A stretch of 64,000 nucleotides of DNA from Streptomyces megasporus (GTDB lineage Bacteria; Actinomycetota; Actinomycetes; Streptomycetales; Streptomycetaceae): the NCBI RefSeq assembly GCF_000718985.1, contig NZ_JODL01000008.1, forward strand, positions 1-64,000, written 5' to 3'. Every line of letters starts with the position of its first letter. The first letter of the stretch is position 1. The position numbers and the translations under genes were made by a program. The notes under the pieces are model-generated. The model did no database searches. It had not been told where the DNA came from and saw only the letters and a list, made by a program, of their open reading frames with translations. This document shows, one piece after another, positions 10,409-19,683 of this stretch.

Positions 10409-11263
10409 ATGGTGGTCAAGCGCGGGCGGACGGCCGGGATTCTCGTGGCCTGTGCCGGAGTGGTGCTGATGACCCTGTCCGTCGCCGGGTGTTCCGGGTG
10501 GGGCGCCGCCGCCGCGGACGTGAGTGCCGCCGAGGCGCGGGCGGCCGTGCGGGAGGCGGCCGAGGTGCTGGTGGAGTCGGGCACCTCGCGGACGCGCACG
10601 GCGGTGGAGATGAACAGCGGCGGCACCCGCGTCACCATCCGGGGCGCGGGCGTCTTCGACTACGCGGCGGGGACGGGGCGGCTGGAGGTGGTGCTGCCGG
10701 GCGAGGCCACCGAGGACGGCGAGCGCCGGCCCATCGTCGAGCTGATCACATCGGACGCGCTCTACATGAGGAACCGGGGCGCCGGTGTTCCCGCCGACAA
10801 GTGGGTGCGGGTGGACACGGCCGGTCTGCCGGACGGGAACCTGGTCACGGGGGGTGCCACCGATCCGATCAGCGCGGCCGAGCTGCTGCGCGGCGCGCGG
10901 TCGGTGTCCTTCCGGGGCGAGGAGCGGCTGCACGGGGAGAAGGTGCGGCACTACCGGGGCACCGTGGACCTGGCGGTGGCGGCCGAGGAGGCCGGGCCGC
11001 GCGCGCGGAAGCGGCTGGCCGCCGCGGCGGAGGGGCTCTCCCGTCGGAGCGTGCCCTTCGACGCCTACGTGGACGAGCGGGGGCGGCTGCGGAAGGTCCG
11101 GCACCGCTTCACCTTCCCGGCCTCGGCCGGCGCGCCCGGGCGGGAGGGGAGCGGAGAGGTGTCGGTGGTCTCGACGACGACGCTGTACGGCTTCGGGGTG
11201 CCGGTGGAGGTCGAGCTGCCCGAGCCGGAGGACATCTACACCGGGAGGATCGCCGTTCCGTAG
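10409..11263 (+). CDS. secreted lipoprotein, LppX/LprAFG-like
   Basis: 284 aa. A lipoprotein signal ends in the lipobox SVAGC (Cys about residue 28). The mature part alternates beta-strands and polar turns (EMNSGGTRVTIRGAGVFDYAAGTGRLEVV and a later LRKVRHRFTF), the pattern of the LppX/LprG lipid-binding fold of actinobacteria. The exact ligand is unknown. The ATG follows GGGGG at a suitable distance. Confidence 0.75.
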   Translation: MVVKRGRTAGILVACAGVVLMTLSVAGCSGWGAAAADVSAAEARAAVREAAEVLVESGTSRTRTAVEMNSGGTRVTIRGAGVFDYAAGTGRLEVVLPGEATEDGERRPIVELITSDALYMRNRGAGVPADKWVRVDTAGLPDGNLVTGGATDPISAAELLRGARSVSFRGEERLHGEKVRHYRGTVDLAVAAEEAGPRARKRLAAAAEGLSRRSVPFDAYVDERGRLRKVRHRFTFPASAGAPGREGSGEVSVVSTTTLYGFGVPVEVELPEPEDIYTGRIAVP

Positions 11264-11422
11264 CGGCCGGGCGACGGTGCGTTCCGGCCGGCGCCGCCGA
11301 ACGCCGGTACTGGCCGATGACGGTGGCGTGAAATGGCCCGTACGTGCCATGCGCGGCGGGCGCGCTCCTTCCTACCCTGGGGGTTCGTGTGCCCGAGAGG
11401 GGAGCTGGAGGAGGTGGTGCGT

Positions 11423-11593
11423 GTGTCCCGCAAGAACGGCGGCTCACTGGTCCAGGACCACGTGGCCCTCGACGAGATCGAACTCTACGGCGAGCTGATG
11501 ATCGCGGCCTCGACGGCGGCCGAGGACCGGCTCAGCCCGGCGCGGATCGACGAGGTGCTCCGGGTCGGGCGCGACGCGGAGGGGAAGGTCTGA
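11423..11593 (+). CDS. small conserved hypothetical protein
   Basis: 56 aa. The core DHVALDEIELYGELMIAA...LSPARIDEVLRVG is a short helical domain that I recall as common next to csoR in Streptomyces; no function is known. The GTG at 11423 sits 8 bases after GGAGGAGG; a GTG at 11417 is too close to that site, and the longer reading from 11333 would include an unlikely Arg/Cys-rich leader. It converges on csoR. Confidence 0.6.
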   Translation: MSRKNGGSLVQDHVALDEIELYGELMIAASTAAEDRLSPARIDEVLRVGRDAEGKV

Positions 11594-11656
11594 GCCCGGG
11601 CCCCGGCCTCCGGCTCCGGGGAGCGGGAGTGGGGGCTGGGAGCGGTGAGCCGGGGT

Positions 11657-11977
11657 TCAGGTGCGCAGCAGACGGGCGATGGCGGCCGTGGCCTCCTCCA
11701 CCTTGGCGTCGGCCTCGGCGCCGCCCTCGGCCGCCGCGTGGGCGACGCAGTGGCGCAGGTGCTCCTGCAGGAGTTGGAGCGCGAAGGACTGCAGCGCCTT
11801 GGTGGAGGCCGAGACCTGGGTGAGTATGTCGATGCAGTAGACGTCCTCCTCGACCATGCGCTGGAGGCCGCGGATCTGTCCCTCGATGCGCCTCAGCCGC
11901 TTGAGGTGGGCGTCCTTCTCCTTGGCGTATCCGTGTGGACCGTGGACGGTCTCTGGACGGGCGTCGGCGGTCGTCAT
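11657..11977 (-). CDS. csoR: copper-sensing repressor CsoR
   Basis: 106 aa, the usual length. The Cys-His-Cys copper site is complete: Cys48 (DVYCID), His73 and Cys77 (HLRHC). The N-terminal RLRRIEGQIRGLQRMVEED is the family's signature helix. Cu(I) binding releases CsoR from its operator. A matching palindrome lies 30–50 bp upstream of the start, implying autoregulation. The adjacent small gene and the pit/pst genes reproduce the S. coelicolor csoR neighbourhood as I remember it. Confidence 0.92.
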   Translation of the reverse strand: MTTADARPETVHGPHGYAKEKDAHLKRLRRIEGQIRGLQRMVEEDVYCIDILTQVSASTKALQSFALQLLQEHLRHCVAHAAAEGGAEADAKVEEATAAIARLLRT

Positions 11978-12005
11978 ACGGTCCTCCCGTGGTCGCCGTG
12001 GGGGT

Positions 12006-12028
12006 CGATACCCCCTCTGGGTATATCG
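12006..12028. promoter_or_regulatory. CsoR operator
   Basis: ATACCC (12008–12013) and GGGTAT (12019–12024) form an inverted repeat around CCTCT, close to the GTACCCC/GGGGTAT-type operators of CsoR. It lies in the promoter region of csoR, transcribed to the left. Confidence 0.8.
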
Positions 12029-12181
12029 TACCGAATGTTCCGTTCCGGGAATCTGTTACGCATGAGCCCGGTACGGAGGGGCACGGGACGATGAGTGACA
12101 CTGATGAACGCCGGTTCGCTGTGACCGGGTGATGCGCCTAGCATCATCGAGACCGACAACGAGGCACCCCGAGGAATCCCA

Positions 12182-12802
12182 GTGCGCTTTCGTCTGACCC
12201 CCAGGGAGACGAGCTTTTATGACATGTTCGCCGCATCCGCGGACAACATCGTCACCGGTTCGAAGCTCCTGATGGAACTGCTCGGGGCGGATACATCGAC
12301 ACGGGCCGAGATCTCGGAGCGCATGCGTGCGGCCGAGCACGCCGGTGACGATGCCACCCACGCGATCTTCCACCAACTGAACTCCTCGTTCATCACGCCG
12401 TTCGACCGCGAGGACATCTACCGGCTCGCGTCGTTGCTCGACGACATCATGGACTTCATGGAGGAGGCCGTCGACCTGGTCGTCCTCTACCAGATCGAGG
12501 AGCTGCCCAAGGGGGTGGAGCAGCAGATCGAGGTCCTGGCGCGCGCGGCGGAGCTGACGGCGGAGGCCATGCCGAACCTGCGGACGATGGACAACCTCAC
12601 CGAGTACTGGATCGAGGTCAACCGGCTGGAGAACCAGGCCGACCAGATCCACCGCAAGCTGCTCGCCCACCTGTTCAACGGCAAGTACGACGCCATCGAG
12701 GTCCTCAAGCTCAAGCAGATCGTGGACGTTCTGGAAGAGGCGGCCGACGCCTTCGAGCACGTGGCGAACACGGTGGAGACCATCGTCGTCAAGGAGTCCT
12801 GA
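12182..12802 (+). CDS. PhoU-like DUF47 protein, Pit accessory protein
   Basis: 206 aa, all helical, with the acidic E/DxxxD patterns (FDREDIYRLASLLDDIMDF and VNRLENQADQIHRK) of the DUF47/PhoU-like family. The gene ends 5 bases before the Pit transporter gene, the standard pairing in which it modulates low-affinity phosphate uptake. GTG start after GAGGAATCCCA. I found no convincing PHO box upstream, although such control is known for the S. coelicolor homologue. Confidence 0.9.
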   Translation: MRFRLTPRETSFYDMFAASADNIVTGSKLLMELLGADTSTRAEISERMRAAEHAGDDATHAIFHQLNSSFITPFDREDIYRLASLLDDIMDFMEEAVDLVVLYQIEELPKGVEQQIEVLARAAELTAEAMPNLRTMDNLTEYWIEVNRLENQADQIHRKLLAHLFNGKYDAIEVLKLKQIVDVLEEAADAFEHVANTVETIVVKES

Positions 12803-12807
12803 ACCAC

Positions 12808-13803
12808 GTGGACACCTTCGCGCTCGTACTGACCGTCGGGGTCGCGCTCTTCTTCACTTACACCAACGGCTTCCACGACTCCGCGAACGCCATCGCCACG
12901 TCCGTCTCCACGCGGGCGCTCACCCCCCGGGTGGCGCTGCTGATGGCCGCGGTGATGAACCTGGCCGGCGCCTTCCTGGGCAGCGGTGTGGCCAAGACCG
13001 TCAGCGAGGGGCTGATCGAGACCCCCTCCGGTGACAGTGGCATGGCCATCCTGTTCGCGGCGCTGGTCGGCGCGATCACCTGGAACCTGATCACCTGGTA
13101 CTTCGGCCTGCCGTCGTCCTCCTCGCACGCCCTCTTCGGCGGCATGGTGGGCGCGGCGCTGGCGGGCGGCATCGCGGTGTACTGGTCGGGTGTGTTCGAG
13201 AAGGTCGTCGTCCCGATGTTCATCTCGCCGGTGGTCGGGCTCGTGCTCGGCTACCTGGTGATGGTGGCCATCCTGTGGATGTTCCGGAAGGCCAACCCGC
13301 ACCGGGCCAAGCGCGGTTTCCGCATCGCGCAGACGGTCTCGGCGGCGGGCATGGCGCTCGGACACGGCCTGCAGGACGCGCAGAAGACCATGGGCGTCGT
13401 GGTGATGGCCTTGGTGATCGCGGACGTCCAGGACCACGGACAGATCCCGGTCTGGGTCAAGGTCTCCTGCGCCGTGATGCTCTCCCTGGGCACGTACGCC
13501 GGTGGTTGGCGGATCATGCGGACGCTGGGGCGCCGGATCATCGAGCTGGACCCGCCGCACGGCTTCGCCGCCGAGACGACGGCGGCGTCGGTGATGTACA
13601 CGGCGTCGTTCATGTTCCACGCGCCGATCTCCACCACGCACGTGATCACGTCCGCGATCATGGGCGTGGGCGCCACGAAGCGGGTGAGCGCGGTGCGGTG
13701 GGGGGTCGCCAAGAACATCGTCCTCGGCTGGTTCATCACGATGCCGGCGGCGGCGATGGCGGCGGCCATCTGCTACTGGCTGATCAAGATGGTGCTGGGC
13801 TGA
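12808..13803 (+). CDS. pit: low-affinity inorganic phosphate transporter Pit
   Basis: 331 aa, about 10 membrane helices. The two inverted PiT signatures are visible: YTNGFHDSANAIATSVSTRAL near the N-terminus (GANDVANA type) and APISTTHVITSAIMGVGATKR near the C-terminus. It carries metal-phosphate in symport with protons. It is co-transcribed with the DUF47 gene and convergent with pstB. Confidence 0.92.
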   Translation: MDTFALVLTVGVALFFTYTNGFHDSANAIATSVSTRALTPRVALLMAAVMNLAGAFLGSGVAKTVSEGLIETPSGDSGMAILFAALVGAITWNLITWYFGLPSSSSHALFGGMVGAALAGGIAVYWSGVFEKVVVPMFISPVVGLVLGYLVMVAILWMFRKANPHRAKRGFRIAQTVSAAGMALGHGLQDAQKTMGVVVMALVIADVQDHGQIPVWVKVSCAVMLSLGTYAGGWRIMRTLGRRIIELDPPHGFAAETTAASVMYTASFMFHAPISTTHVITSAIMGVGATKRVSAVRWGVAKNIVLGWFITMPAAAMAAAICYWLIKMVLG

Positions 13804-13831
13804 GGTCCGCCGACCGGCGAGAACGTGAGGT

Positions 13832-13860
13832 GCCCGCCCCCCGGGAGCCGGGGGGCGGGC
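13832..13860. terminator. bidirectional terminator between pit and pstB
   Basis: A 13-bp perfect stem (13832–13844 / 13848–13860) with a 3-base loop sits between the two convergent operons, 28 bases after the pit stop. Confidence 0.85.
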
Positions 13861-13921
13861 ATTCGTCGTGCGGTGGCACCGCCATGCAGCACCGCAGACG
13901 GTCGGTGACGGGCCGGCCGGA

Positions 13922-14698
<777 letters not shown>

Positions 14699-14731
14699 GG
14701 GAATCACTTCTCTTCTGCTCGCGTGGCCGGG

Positions 14732-15808
14732 TCAGCGGCCGGTCTTCGGGGCCTTCCAGCGGGCTATGCCGCGGGCCACCAGGTTCAGGATCATCACGAA
14801 GGCGATCAGGACGAGGGCGGCGGCCCAGGCGCGGTCGTAGGAGGCCTCGTTGCCGTTGGCCCACTGCTCGTAGATGTAGTACGGCAGGGACGACTGGGCG
14901 CCTTCGAAGGGGTTGCCGTTGATCGCCTGGGACCCGAACACCAGCAGCAGGATCGGTGCGCTCTCGCCGGCGATGCGGGCGACGGCGAGCATCACGCCGG
15001 TGGTGATGCCGCCGATCGCGGTGGGCAGCACCACCTTGAGGATGGTGCGCCACTTCGGCACGCCCAGGGCCAGGGACGCCTCGCGCAGCTCGTTCGGGAC
15101 GAGCTTGAGCATCTCCTCGGTGGAGCGCACGACGATCGGCATCATCAGGATGGCCAGCGCCATGGCGCCGGCGAAGCCGGAGTAGCCGAAGTCCAGGACG
15201 ATGATCCAGAAGGACAGGATGAACAGACCGGCGACGATCGAGGGGATGCCGGTCATGACGTCGACGAAGAAGGTGACGGCCTTGGCGAGCCTGCCGGTCC
15301 CGTACTCGACGAGGTAGATCGCGGTCAGCAGGCCGATGGGCGCCGCGATCAGCGTGGCGAGGCCGACCTGCTCCACGGTGCCGATGATGGCGTGGTAGAT
15401 GCCTCCGCCGGGCTGGAGGGTGATCACGCCGTTCATGGAGTGGGTGAGGAAGTAGACGTCCAGCACCTTGACGCCGCGGACGATCGTCTCCCAGATCAGG
15501 GAGGCGAGCGGGATCACGGCGACCAGGAAGCTGACCCACACCAGGCTGGTGACGAGCCGGTCCTTCGCCTGGCGCTTGCCCTCCACGACCGTGGCGAGGA
15601 CGTGGGTGGCCACGATGTAGAAGAGCGCGGCGATCAGGCCCCACTGGACGCGGCTGGCCAGGTCGGCCGCCAGTCCGATGCCGACGCCGACGGCGGCCGA
15701 GAGCACGGCCAGACCGGCGGGAGCCCAGCGCGGGAGGCGGGGCTGCTTGAGCGTGCCGCCGGGGAGCGGCGTGGTGATCACGGGCTTTTCCATGACTGCG
15801 TTGCTCAT
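14732..15808 (-). CDS. pstA: phosphate ABC transporter permease PstA
   Basis: 358 aa. An N-terminal extension with three extra helices precedes the BPD_transp_1 core, whose EAA loop reads ELREASLALGVPKWRTILKVVLPTAIGGI. Start overlaps the pstC stop as TGATG, so the two permeases are translationally coupled. Confidence 0.93.
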   Translation of the reverse strand: MSNAVMEKPVITTPLPGGTLKQPRLPRWAPAGLAVLSAAVGVGIGLAADLASRVQWGLIAALFYIVATHVLATVVEGKRQAKDRLVTSLVWVSFLVAVIPLASLIWETIVRGVKVLDVYFLTHSMNGVITLQPGGGIYHAIIGTVEQVGLATLIAAPIGLLTAIYLVEYGTGRLAKAVTFFVDVMTGIPSIVAGLFILSFWIIVLDFGYSGFAGAMALAILMMPIVVRSTEEMLKLVPNELREASLALGVPKWRTILKVVLPTAIGGITTGVMLAVARIAGESAPILLLVFGSQAINGNPFEGAQSSLPYYIYEQWANGNEASYDRAWAAALVLIAFVMILNLVARGIARWKAPKTGR

Positions 15809-16788
15809 CAGGCGTTCGCCCCCGAGTACTCCTTGCGGCGGGCAATGATCAGGCGGGCGGCGCCGTTCACCAGCAGGGTGATGACGAACAGGACGAGTCC
15901 GGAGGCGATCAGGGCGTCACGGCCCAGGTCACCGGCCTCCTTGAAGCCCGCGGCGATGTTCTGCGCGAAGGTGCCGCCGCCCGGGTTGAGCAGGCTGACG
16001 TTGATCAGGAAGCTCGGGGAGAGGACGGTGGCCACCGCCATCGTCTCGCCGAGGGCGCGTCCCAGGCCGAGCATCGAGGCGCTGATCACACCGGAACGGC
16101 CGAACGGCAGGACGGCCATCCTGACGACCTCCCACCGGGTGGCGCCGAGCGCGAGCGCGGCCTCCTCGTGCATCTTCGGGGACTGCTTGAAGACCTCGCG
16201 GCTGACGTTGGTGACAATCGGCAGGATCATGATCGCCAGGAGGATGCCGGCGGTGAACAGCGAGCGGGCGGCGCCGCCGTCGTAGGCGAAGACGCCGGTC
16301 CAGCCGAGGTAGTCGTCGAGCCACTGGTACAGGCCGGTCAGGTGCGGCACCAGGAACAGGGCGCCCCACAGACCGTAGATGATGCTGGGGACCGCGGCGA
16401 GCAGGTCGACGACGTACCCCAGCGGCGCGGCCAGCCTGCGCGGGGCGTAGTGCGAGATGAACAGGGCGATGCCGACGGCCACCGGGACCGCCAGCACCAT
16501 CGCGATGATCGAGCTGACGATCGTGCCGTACGCCAGGACCGCGATGCCGAAGACCGGCGGGTTGGCGTTGGGGTTCCACTCGAAGGTGGTGAGGAAGTTG
16601 CCCTCGTTGTGGGCGATGGCGACCACGGCCCGCCAGGTGAGGAAGACCGCGATGGCGGCCATGATCACCAGCAGGGTGATGCCGGACCCCTTGGAGAGGC
16701 CCAGGAAGATCCGGTCGCCCGGCCGGGTGGCGGAGTTCCCGGGTGGCGCCTTGGGCGGGGGAACGGATGCGGTGGGTGCTATGTCCAT
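15808..16788 (-). CDS. pstC: phosphate ABC transporter permease PstC
   Basis: 326 aa with six core helices. The EAA loop reads HEEAALALGATRWEVVRMAVLPFGRSGV. Partner of PstA. It is separated from pstS by 141 bp that contain a strong hairpin, an arrangement that gives more PstS than permease. Confidence 0.93.
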   Translation of the reverse strand: MDIAPTASVPPPKAPPGNSATRPGDRIFLGLSKGSGITLLVIMAAIAVFLTWRAVVAIAHNEGNFLTTFEWNPNANPPVFGIAVLAYGTIVSSIIAMVLAVPVAVGIALFISHYAPRRLAAPLGYVVDLLAAVPSIIYGLWGALFLVPHLTGLYQWLDDYLGWTGVFAYDGGAARSLFTAGILLAIMILPIVTNVSREVFKQSPKMHEEAALALGATRWEVVRMAVLPFGRSGVISASMLGLGRALGETMAVATVLSPSFLINVSLLNPGGGTFAQNIAAGFKEAGDLGRDALIASGLVLFVITLLVNGAARLIIARRKEYSGANA

Positions 16789-16886
16789 GGTTTCTCCGGT
16801 CTGATGAGGGGTGTCATCCCCTGGCGGCGGTGCACCGGATGGGTCGTTCGCGTTGGGATCGGGGACCGGTCGGCGGACGCGGCCGG

Positions 16887-16921
16887 GCGGCCGGCCCCGC
16901 TGTCGGTGCGGGGCCGGCCGC
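16887..16921 (-). terminator. attenuating hairpin between pstS and pstC
   Basis: A 14-bp perfect stem (16887–16900 / 16908–16921) with a 7-base loop lies just after the pstS stop. In other pst operons such a hairpin makes most transcripts end after pstS. Confidence 0.75.
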
Positions 16922-16929
16922 CTCGGGCG

Positions 16930-18057
16930 TCAGGCGAGCGACTCGATGGTCGAGCGGACCTTGGTGATGATCTCGTCGGGGATCGGGGCGTAGCCCGCCT
17001 CGGCGAGGGACTGCTGGCCGTCCTCGCTGGCCGTGTAGTTCAGGAAGGACTTGGTCAGCTCCAGGGACTCCTTGTTGTTGCCCTTGTCGCAGACGATCTC
17101 GTAGGTCACCAGGACGATCGGGTAGGCGCCCTCGGCGTCGGTGGCGTAGTTCAGCTCCATCGCCATGTCCTTGCCCTCGCCGACGATCTTGCCCTCGGCG
17201 ATGGCCTTGGAGGCGTTCTCGACGGTGGCCTCGACCGGCTCGCCCGCGCCGGTGTCCAGGCTCACGGTCGGGATGCCGTTGCCGCTGGCGTAGGAGAGCT
17301 CGAAGTAGCCGATGGCGCCCTCGTTGTTCTTGACGTTCGTGGCGACGCCGGAGGAGCCGTCGGCCGACTGGCCGCCCTTGCCGGCCCAGGCCTTGGAGGG
17401 CTCGTACTTCCAGGACTCGGGGGCGGCGGCGTGCAGGTACTCGGTGAAGTTGTCGGTGGTGCCGGACTCGTCGGAGCGGTGGAAGGCCTGAATCTTGGTG
17501 GAGGGCAGGTCGACGTCCGGGTTCAGCTTCTTGATCGCCTCGTCGTCCCACTGGGTGATCTTCGAGTCGAAGATCTTGGCGATGGTGTCGGCGTCCAGGA
17601 CCAGGTTCTCCACGCCGGGGAGGTTGTAGCCGACGGCCACCGGGCCGCCGACCATCGGCAGGTTGATGCCCTGACCGCCCTCGCAGACCTCCTTGGACTG
17701 CTGGATCTCCTGCTCGTCCAGGGCGGAGTCGGAGCCCGCGAAGCCGGTCTTGCCCTGGAGGAACTCCTGGATGCCCGCGCCGGAGCCGGTGGGCTTGTAG
17801 TTGATGCCGACGCCCTCGCAGGCCGCCTGGTAGTTCTTGACCCAGATGTCCATCGCGTTCTTCTGGGCGCTGGAACCGGAGGCGAGCAGGTTGCCCTGGT
17901 CCGCGCACTCGATGTTGCTCGCGGTCTTGGCGTTGCCGTTCCCGTTGGCGCCGCCGGTGTTGTCGTCCGAGCCGCAGGCGGTCAGGACCAGGGCACTGGA
18001 GACCGCGACAGCGCCGACGGCGATCGCGCGAAGCCGGTGGGTGGGCTGAAGCTTCAC
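16930..18057 (-). CDS. pstS: phosphate-binding lipoprotein PstS
   Basis: 375 aa. A lipoprotein signal ends at the lipobox LTAC, followed by a Gly/Asn-rich linker. The phosphate-binding stretches are visible (LASGSSAQKNAMDIW, GSGAGIQEFLQGKTGFAGSDS and HRSDESGTTDNFTEYL). I chose GTG at 18057, 8 bases after GGAAGGAA; the upstream in-frame ATG at 18099 would add a non-signal leader. First gene of the operon behind a PHO box. Confidence 0.95.
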   Translation of the reverse strand: MKLQPTHRLRAIAVGAVAVSSALVLTACGSDDNTGGANGNGNAKTASNIECADQGNLLASGSSAQKNAMDIWVKNYQAACEGVGINYKPTGSGAGIQEFLQGKTGFAGSDSALDEQEIQQSKEVCEGGQGINLPMVGGPVAVGYNLPGVENLVLDADTIAKIFDSKITQWDDEAIKKLNPDVDLPSTKIQAFHRSDESGTTDNFTEYLHAAAPESWKYEPSKAWAGKGGQSADGSSGVATNVKNNEGAIGYFELSYASGNGIPTVSLDTGAGEPVEATVENASKAIAEGKIVGEGKDMAMELNYATDAEGAYPIVLVTYEIVCDKGNNKESLELTKSFLNYTASEDGQQSLAEAGYAPIPDEIITKVRSTIESLA

Positions 18058-18191
18058 TTCGTTCAGTTCCTTCCTGGGGCCCGCCGGTGGGGACGGCAAG
18101 CGGTGAGGTGTAACCGGGTGTCTTCAGGATGAGGAGCGGTCCACGTCCGCCGGCGACCGGACGCGCTCCCCGTAAGGCCGAAATTAGGCAG

Positions 18192-18235
18192 GACAGGTGA
18201 AGTGCCCGACGGCCGAGAGTGAACGAGAGGTGAAC
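18192..18235 (-). promoter_or_regulatory. PHO box (PhoP binding site) of pstS
   Basis: Read on the minus strand, two adjacent 11-base units GTTCACCTCTC and GTTCACTCTCG (18235–18214) match the GTTCACC direct-repeat unit of Streptomyces PhoP. After one degenerate unit, CTTCACCTGTC (18202–18192) follows at exact 11-base phasing. The site lies about 135 bp before the pstS start. It is also upstream of the divergent NlpC/P60 gene, which it might influence. Confidence 0.9.
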
Positions 18236-18390
18236 CTCGGCGGACGACGTAGTTGCGTGGCTCGTCCCGGTGTGGAAGGCGGCCCCGCGCGCGGTCGGTG
18301 TGTGCCGTCTGTTGCGGGAGCGCCGACCGTGGCACCATCCCCGACGGTGACTCGTTACGCACGAGTAGGCACAGTGTGGGAGGAAGACGC

Positions 18391-19545
18391 GTGGGACGTC
18401 AGGGGGAGGGCGCACGAGGAGCCCGCCGCGGAGCGCCGATGGGAGCCGCCGCCGTGTGCGCCCTTGTGTGCGCGCAGCTCGGCCTGCTGCTGGTGGTGCC
18501 CGCGGGCACGGCGTACGCGGACCCGGGCGGCCCCGGGACGTCAGGGGCCCCGGGCGCCGGGACGCCCGACGGACCCTCCGCCGACGAGGGGTCCGCCGAC
18601 GGGGAGGGCACCGCCCGGCTGGAGGAGATCCGCAAGAAGATCGAGAAGCTGCACGACGGCGTGGAATCGGCCACCGAGGAGTACAACGCCGCCAGTGAGC
18701 GGGCCGAGAAGCAGCGGTACGAGATCATGCGGCTGGCCCAGGCGATCGCGCGGACCCGGGGTCGGCTGGAGCACCTGACGGACCGGGCCGGGGCGATGGC
18801 CCGCGCGCAGTACCGCGGCAGCGGGCTGCCGCCCGGGGCGCGGCTGGTCCTGGAGGACGACCCGGAGAAGTTCCTGCGCGACCTCGACCTGCTCCGCAAG
18901 GGCGAGCGGGCGACCGACGGCCTCCTGGGGAAGCTGAAGAACGCCAGGAAGGACCTCGACGAGTACGCGGACGAGGCCACCGGCCGGTGGGCGAAGCTGG
19001 AGGCGGACCGCAAGAAGAAGGCGGCGGCGAAGAAGAAGATCGAGGCCGAGCTGGAGAAGGCCGAGAAGCTGGAGTCGAAGCTCGAGGCCGAGGAGCTGGA
19101 GCGGCTGAGGGAGCTGGAGGACGAGGCGGCCTGGGCGCGGCAGGCGCGGTGGCTGGACACCGGCATTCTCGACGAGATCGACGGCAGGGCCTCGGCGCGG
19201 GGGAAGAAGGCCATCGCGTACGCCATGGCCCAGATCGGCAAGGACTACGAGTGGGGCGCCGAGGGTCCCGACACCTTCGACTGCTCGGGTCTGATGCTGC
19301 GCGCCTGGGAGGCGGCCGGCGAGCGGATTCCGCGGACCTCGCAGGAGCAGTGGCGGTTGCTGCCGAGGGTGGAGATCACCGACATGCGCCCCGGCGACCT
19401 GATCGTCTACAAGAAGGACGCCGGGCACGTCGGGATGTACGTGGGGGACGGGATGATGGTCCACGCCCCTCGGACCGGACGCCAGATCACCCTGGCAGGG
19501 GCGGGCTCGCTGCCGATCCTGGGGGTGGTGCGGCCGGACAAGTAG
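18391..19545 (+). CDS. secreted coiled-coil NlpC/P60 wall endopeptidase
   Basis: 384 aa. A long signal peptide ends near AYA|DP (about residue 45). A charged coiled coil (about 70–265; many KKKAAAKKKIEAELEKAE repeats) is followed by an NlpC/P60 domain with Cys in FDCSGLMLRAWEA and His in GHVGMYVGDGMMVHAP. This is the RipA/SwlA-type layout of hydrolases that cleave peptide cross-bridges. GTG at 18391 has GGAGGAAG 7 bases upstream; the in-frame ATG at 18253 would add an implausible leader. Confidence 0.88.
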   Translation: MGRQGEGARGARRGAPMGAAAVCALVCAQLGLLLVVPAGTAYADPGGPGTSGAPGAGTPDGPSADEGSADGEGTARLEEIRKKIEKLHDGVESATEEYNAASERAEKQRYEIMRLAQAIARTRGRLEHLTDRAGAMARAQYRGSGLPPGARLVLEDDPEKFLRDLDLLRKGERATDGLLGKLKNARKDLDEYADEATGRWAKLEADRKKKAAAKKKIEAELEKAEKLESKLEAEELERLRELEDEAAWARQARWLDTGILDEIDGRASARGKKAIAYAMAQIGKDYEWGAEGPDTFDCSGLMLRAWEAAGERIPRTSQEQWRLLPRVEITDMRPGDLIVYKKDAGHVGMYVGDGMMVHAPRTGRQITLAGAGSLPILGVVRPDK

Positions 19546-19572
19546 GCGGCCGGACCGGCCGCCCCGGTGGTT

Positions 19573-19584
19573 TGGCATATGCCA
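19573..19584. promoter_or_regulatory. 12-bp palindrome TGGCATATGCCA
   Basis: A perfect palindrome in the 138-bp gap before the receiver–PP2C gene, about 100 bp upstream of its start. Its AT-rich centre and position suggest an operator; the binding protein is unknown. Confidence 0.5.
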
Positions 19585-19683
19585 CAAGGCATTCCGTGCA
19601 CCCCCGAGGACCGATAAGGTCGCCCGGGGCGTCTTCACCCCGACGCCTGTGTGCCCTCGGGGGGAGGGAAGAGGACTTCTGCC

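Noticed and set aside
12041..12181. Possible PHO box upstream of the Pit accessory gene
   Set aside because: GTTCATCAGTG and TCACTCATC occur on the minus strand but are 9–10 bases apart, not in 11-base phase, and the match is weak.
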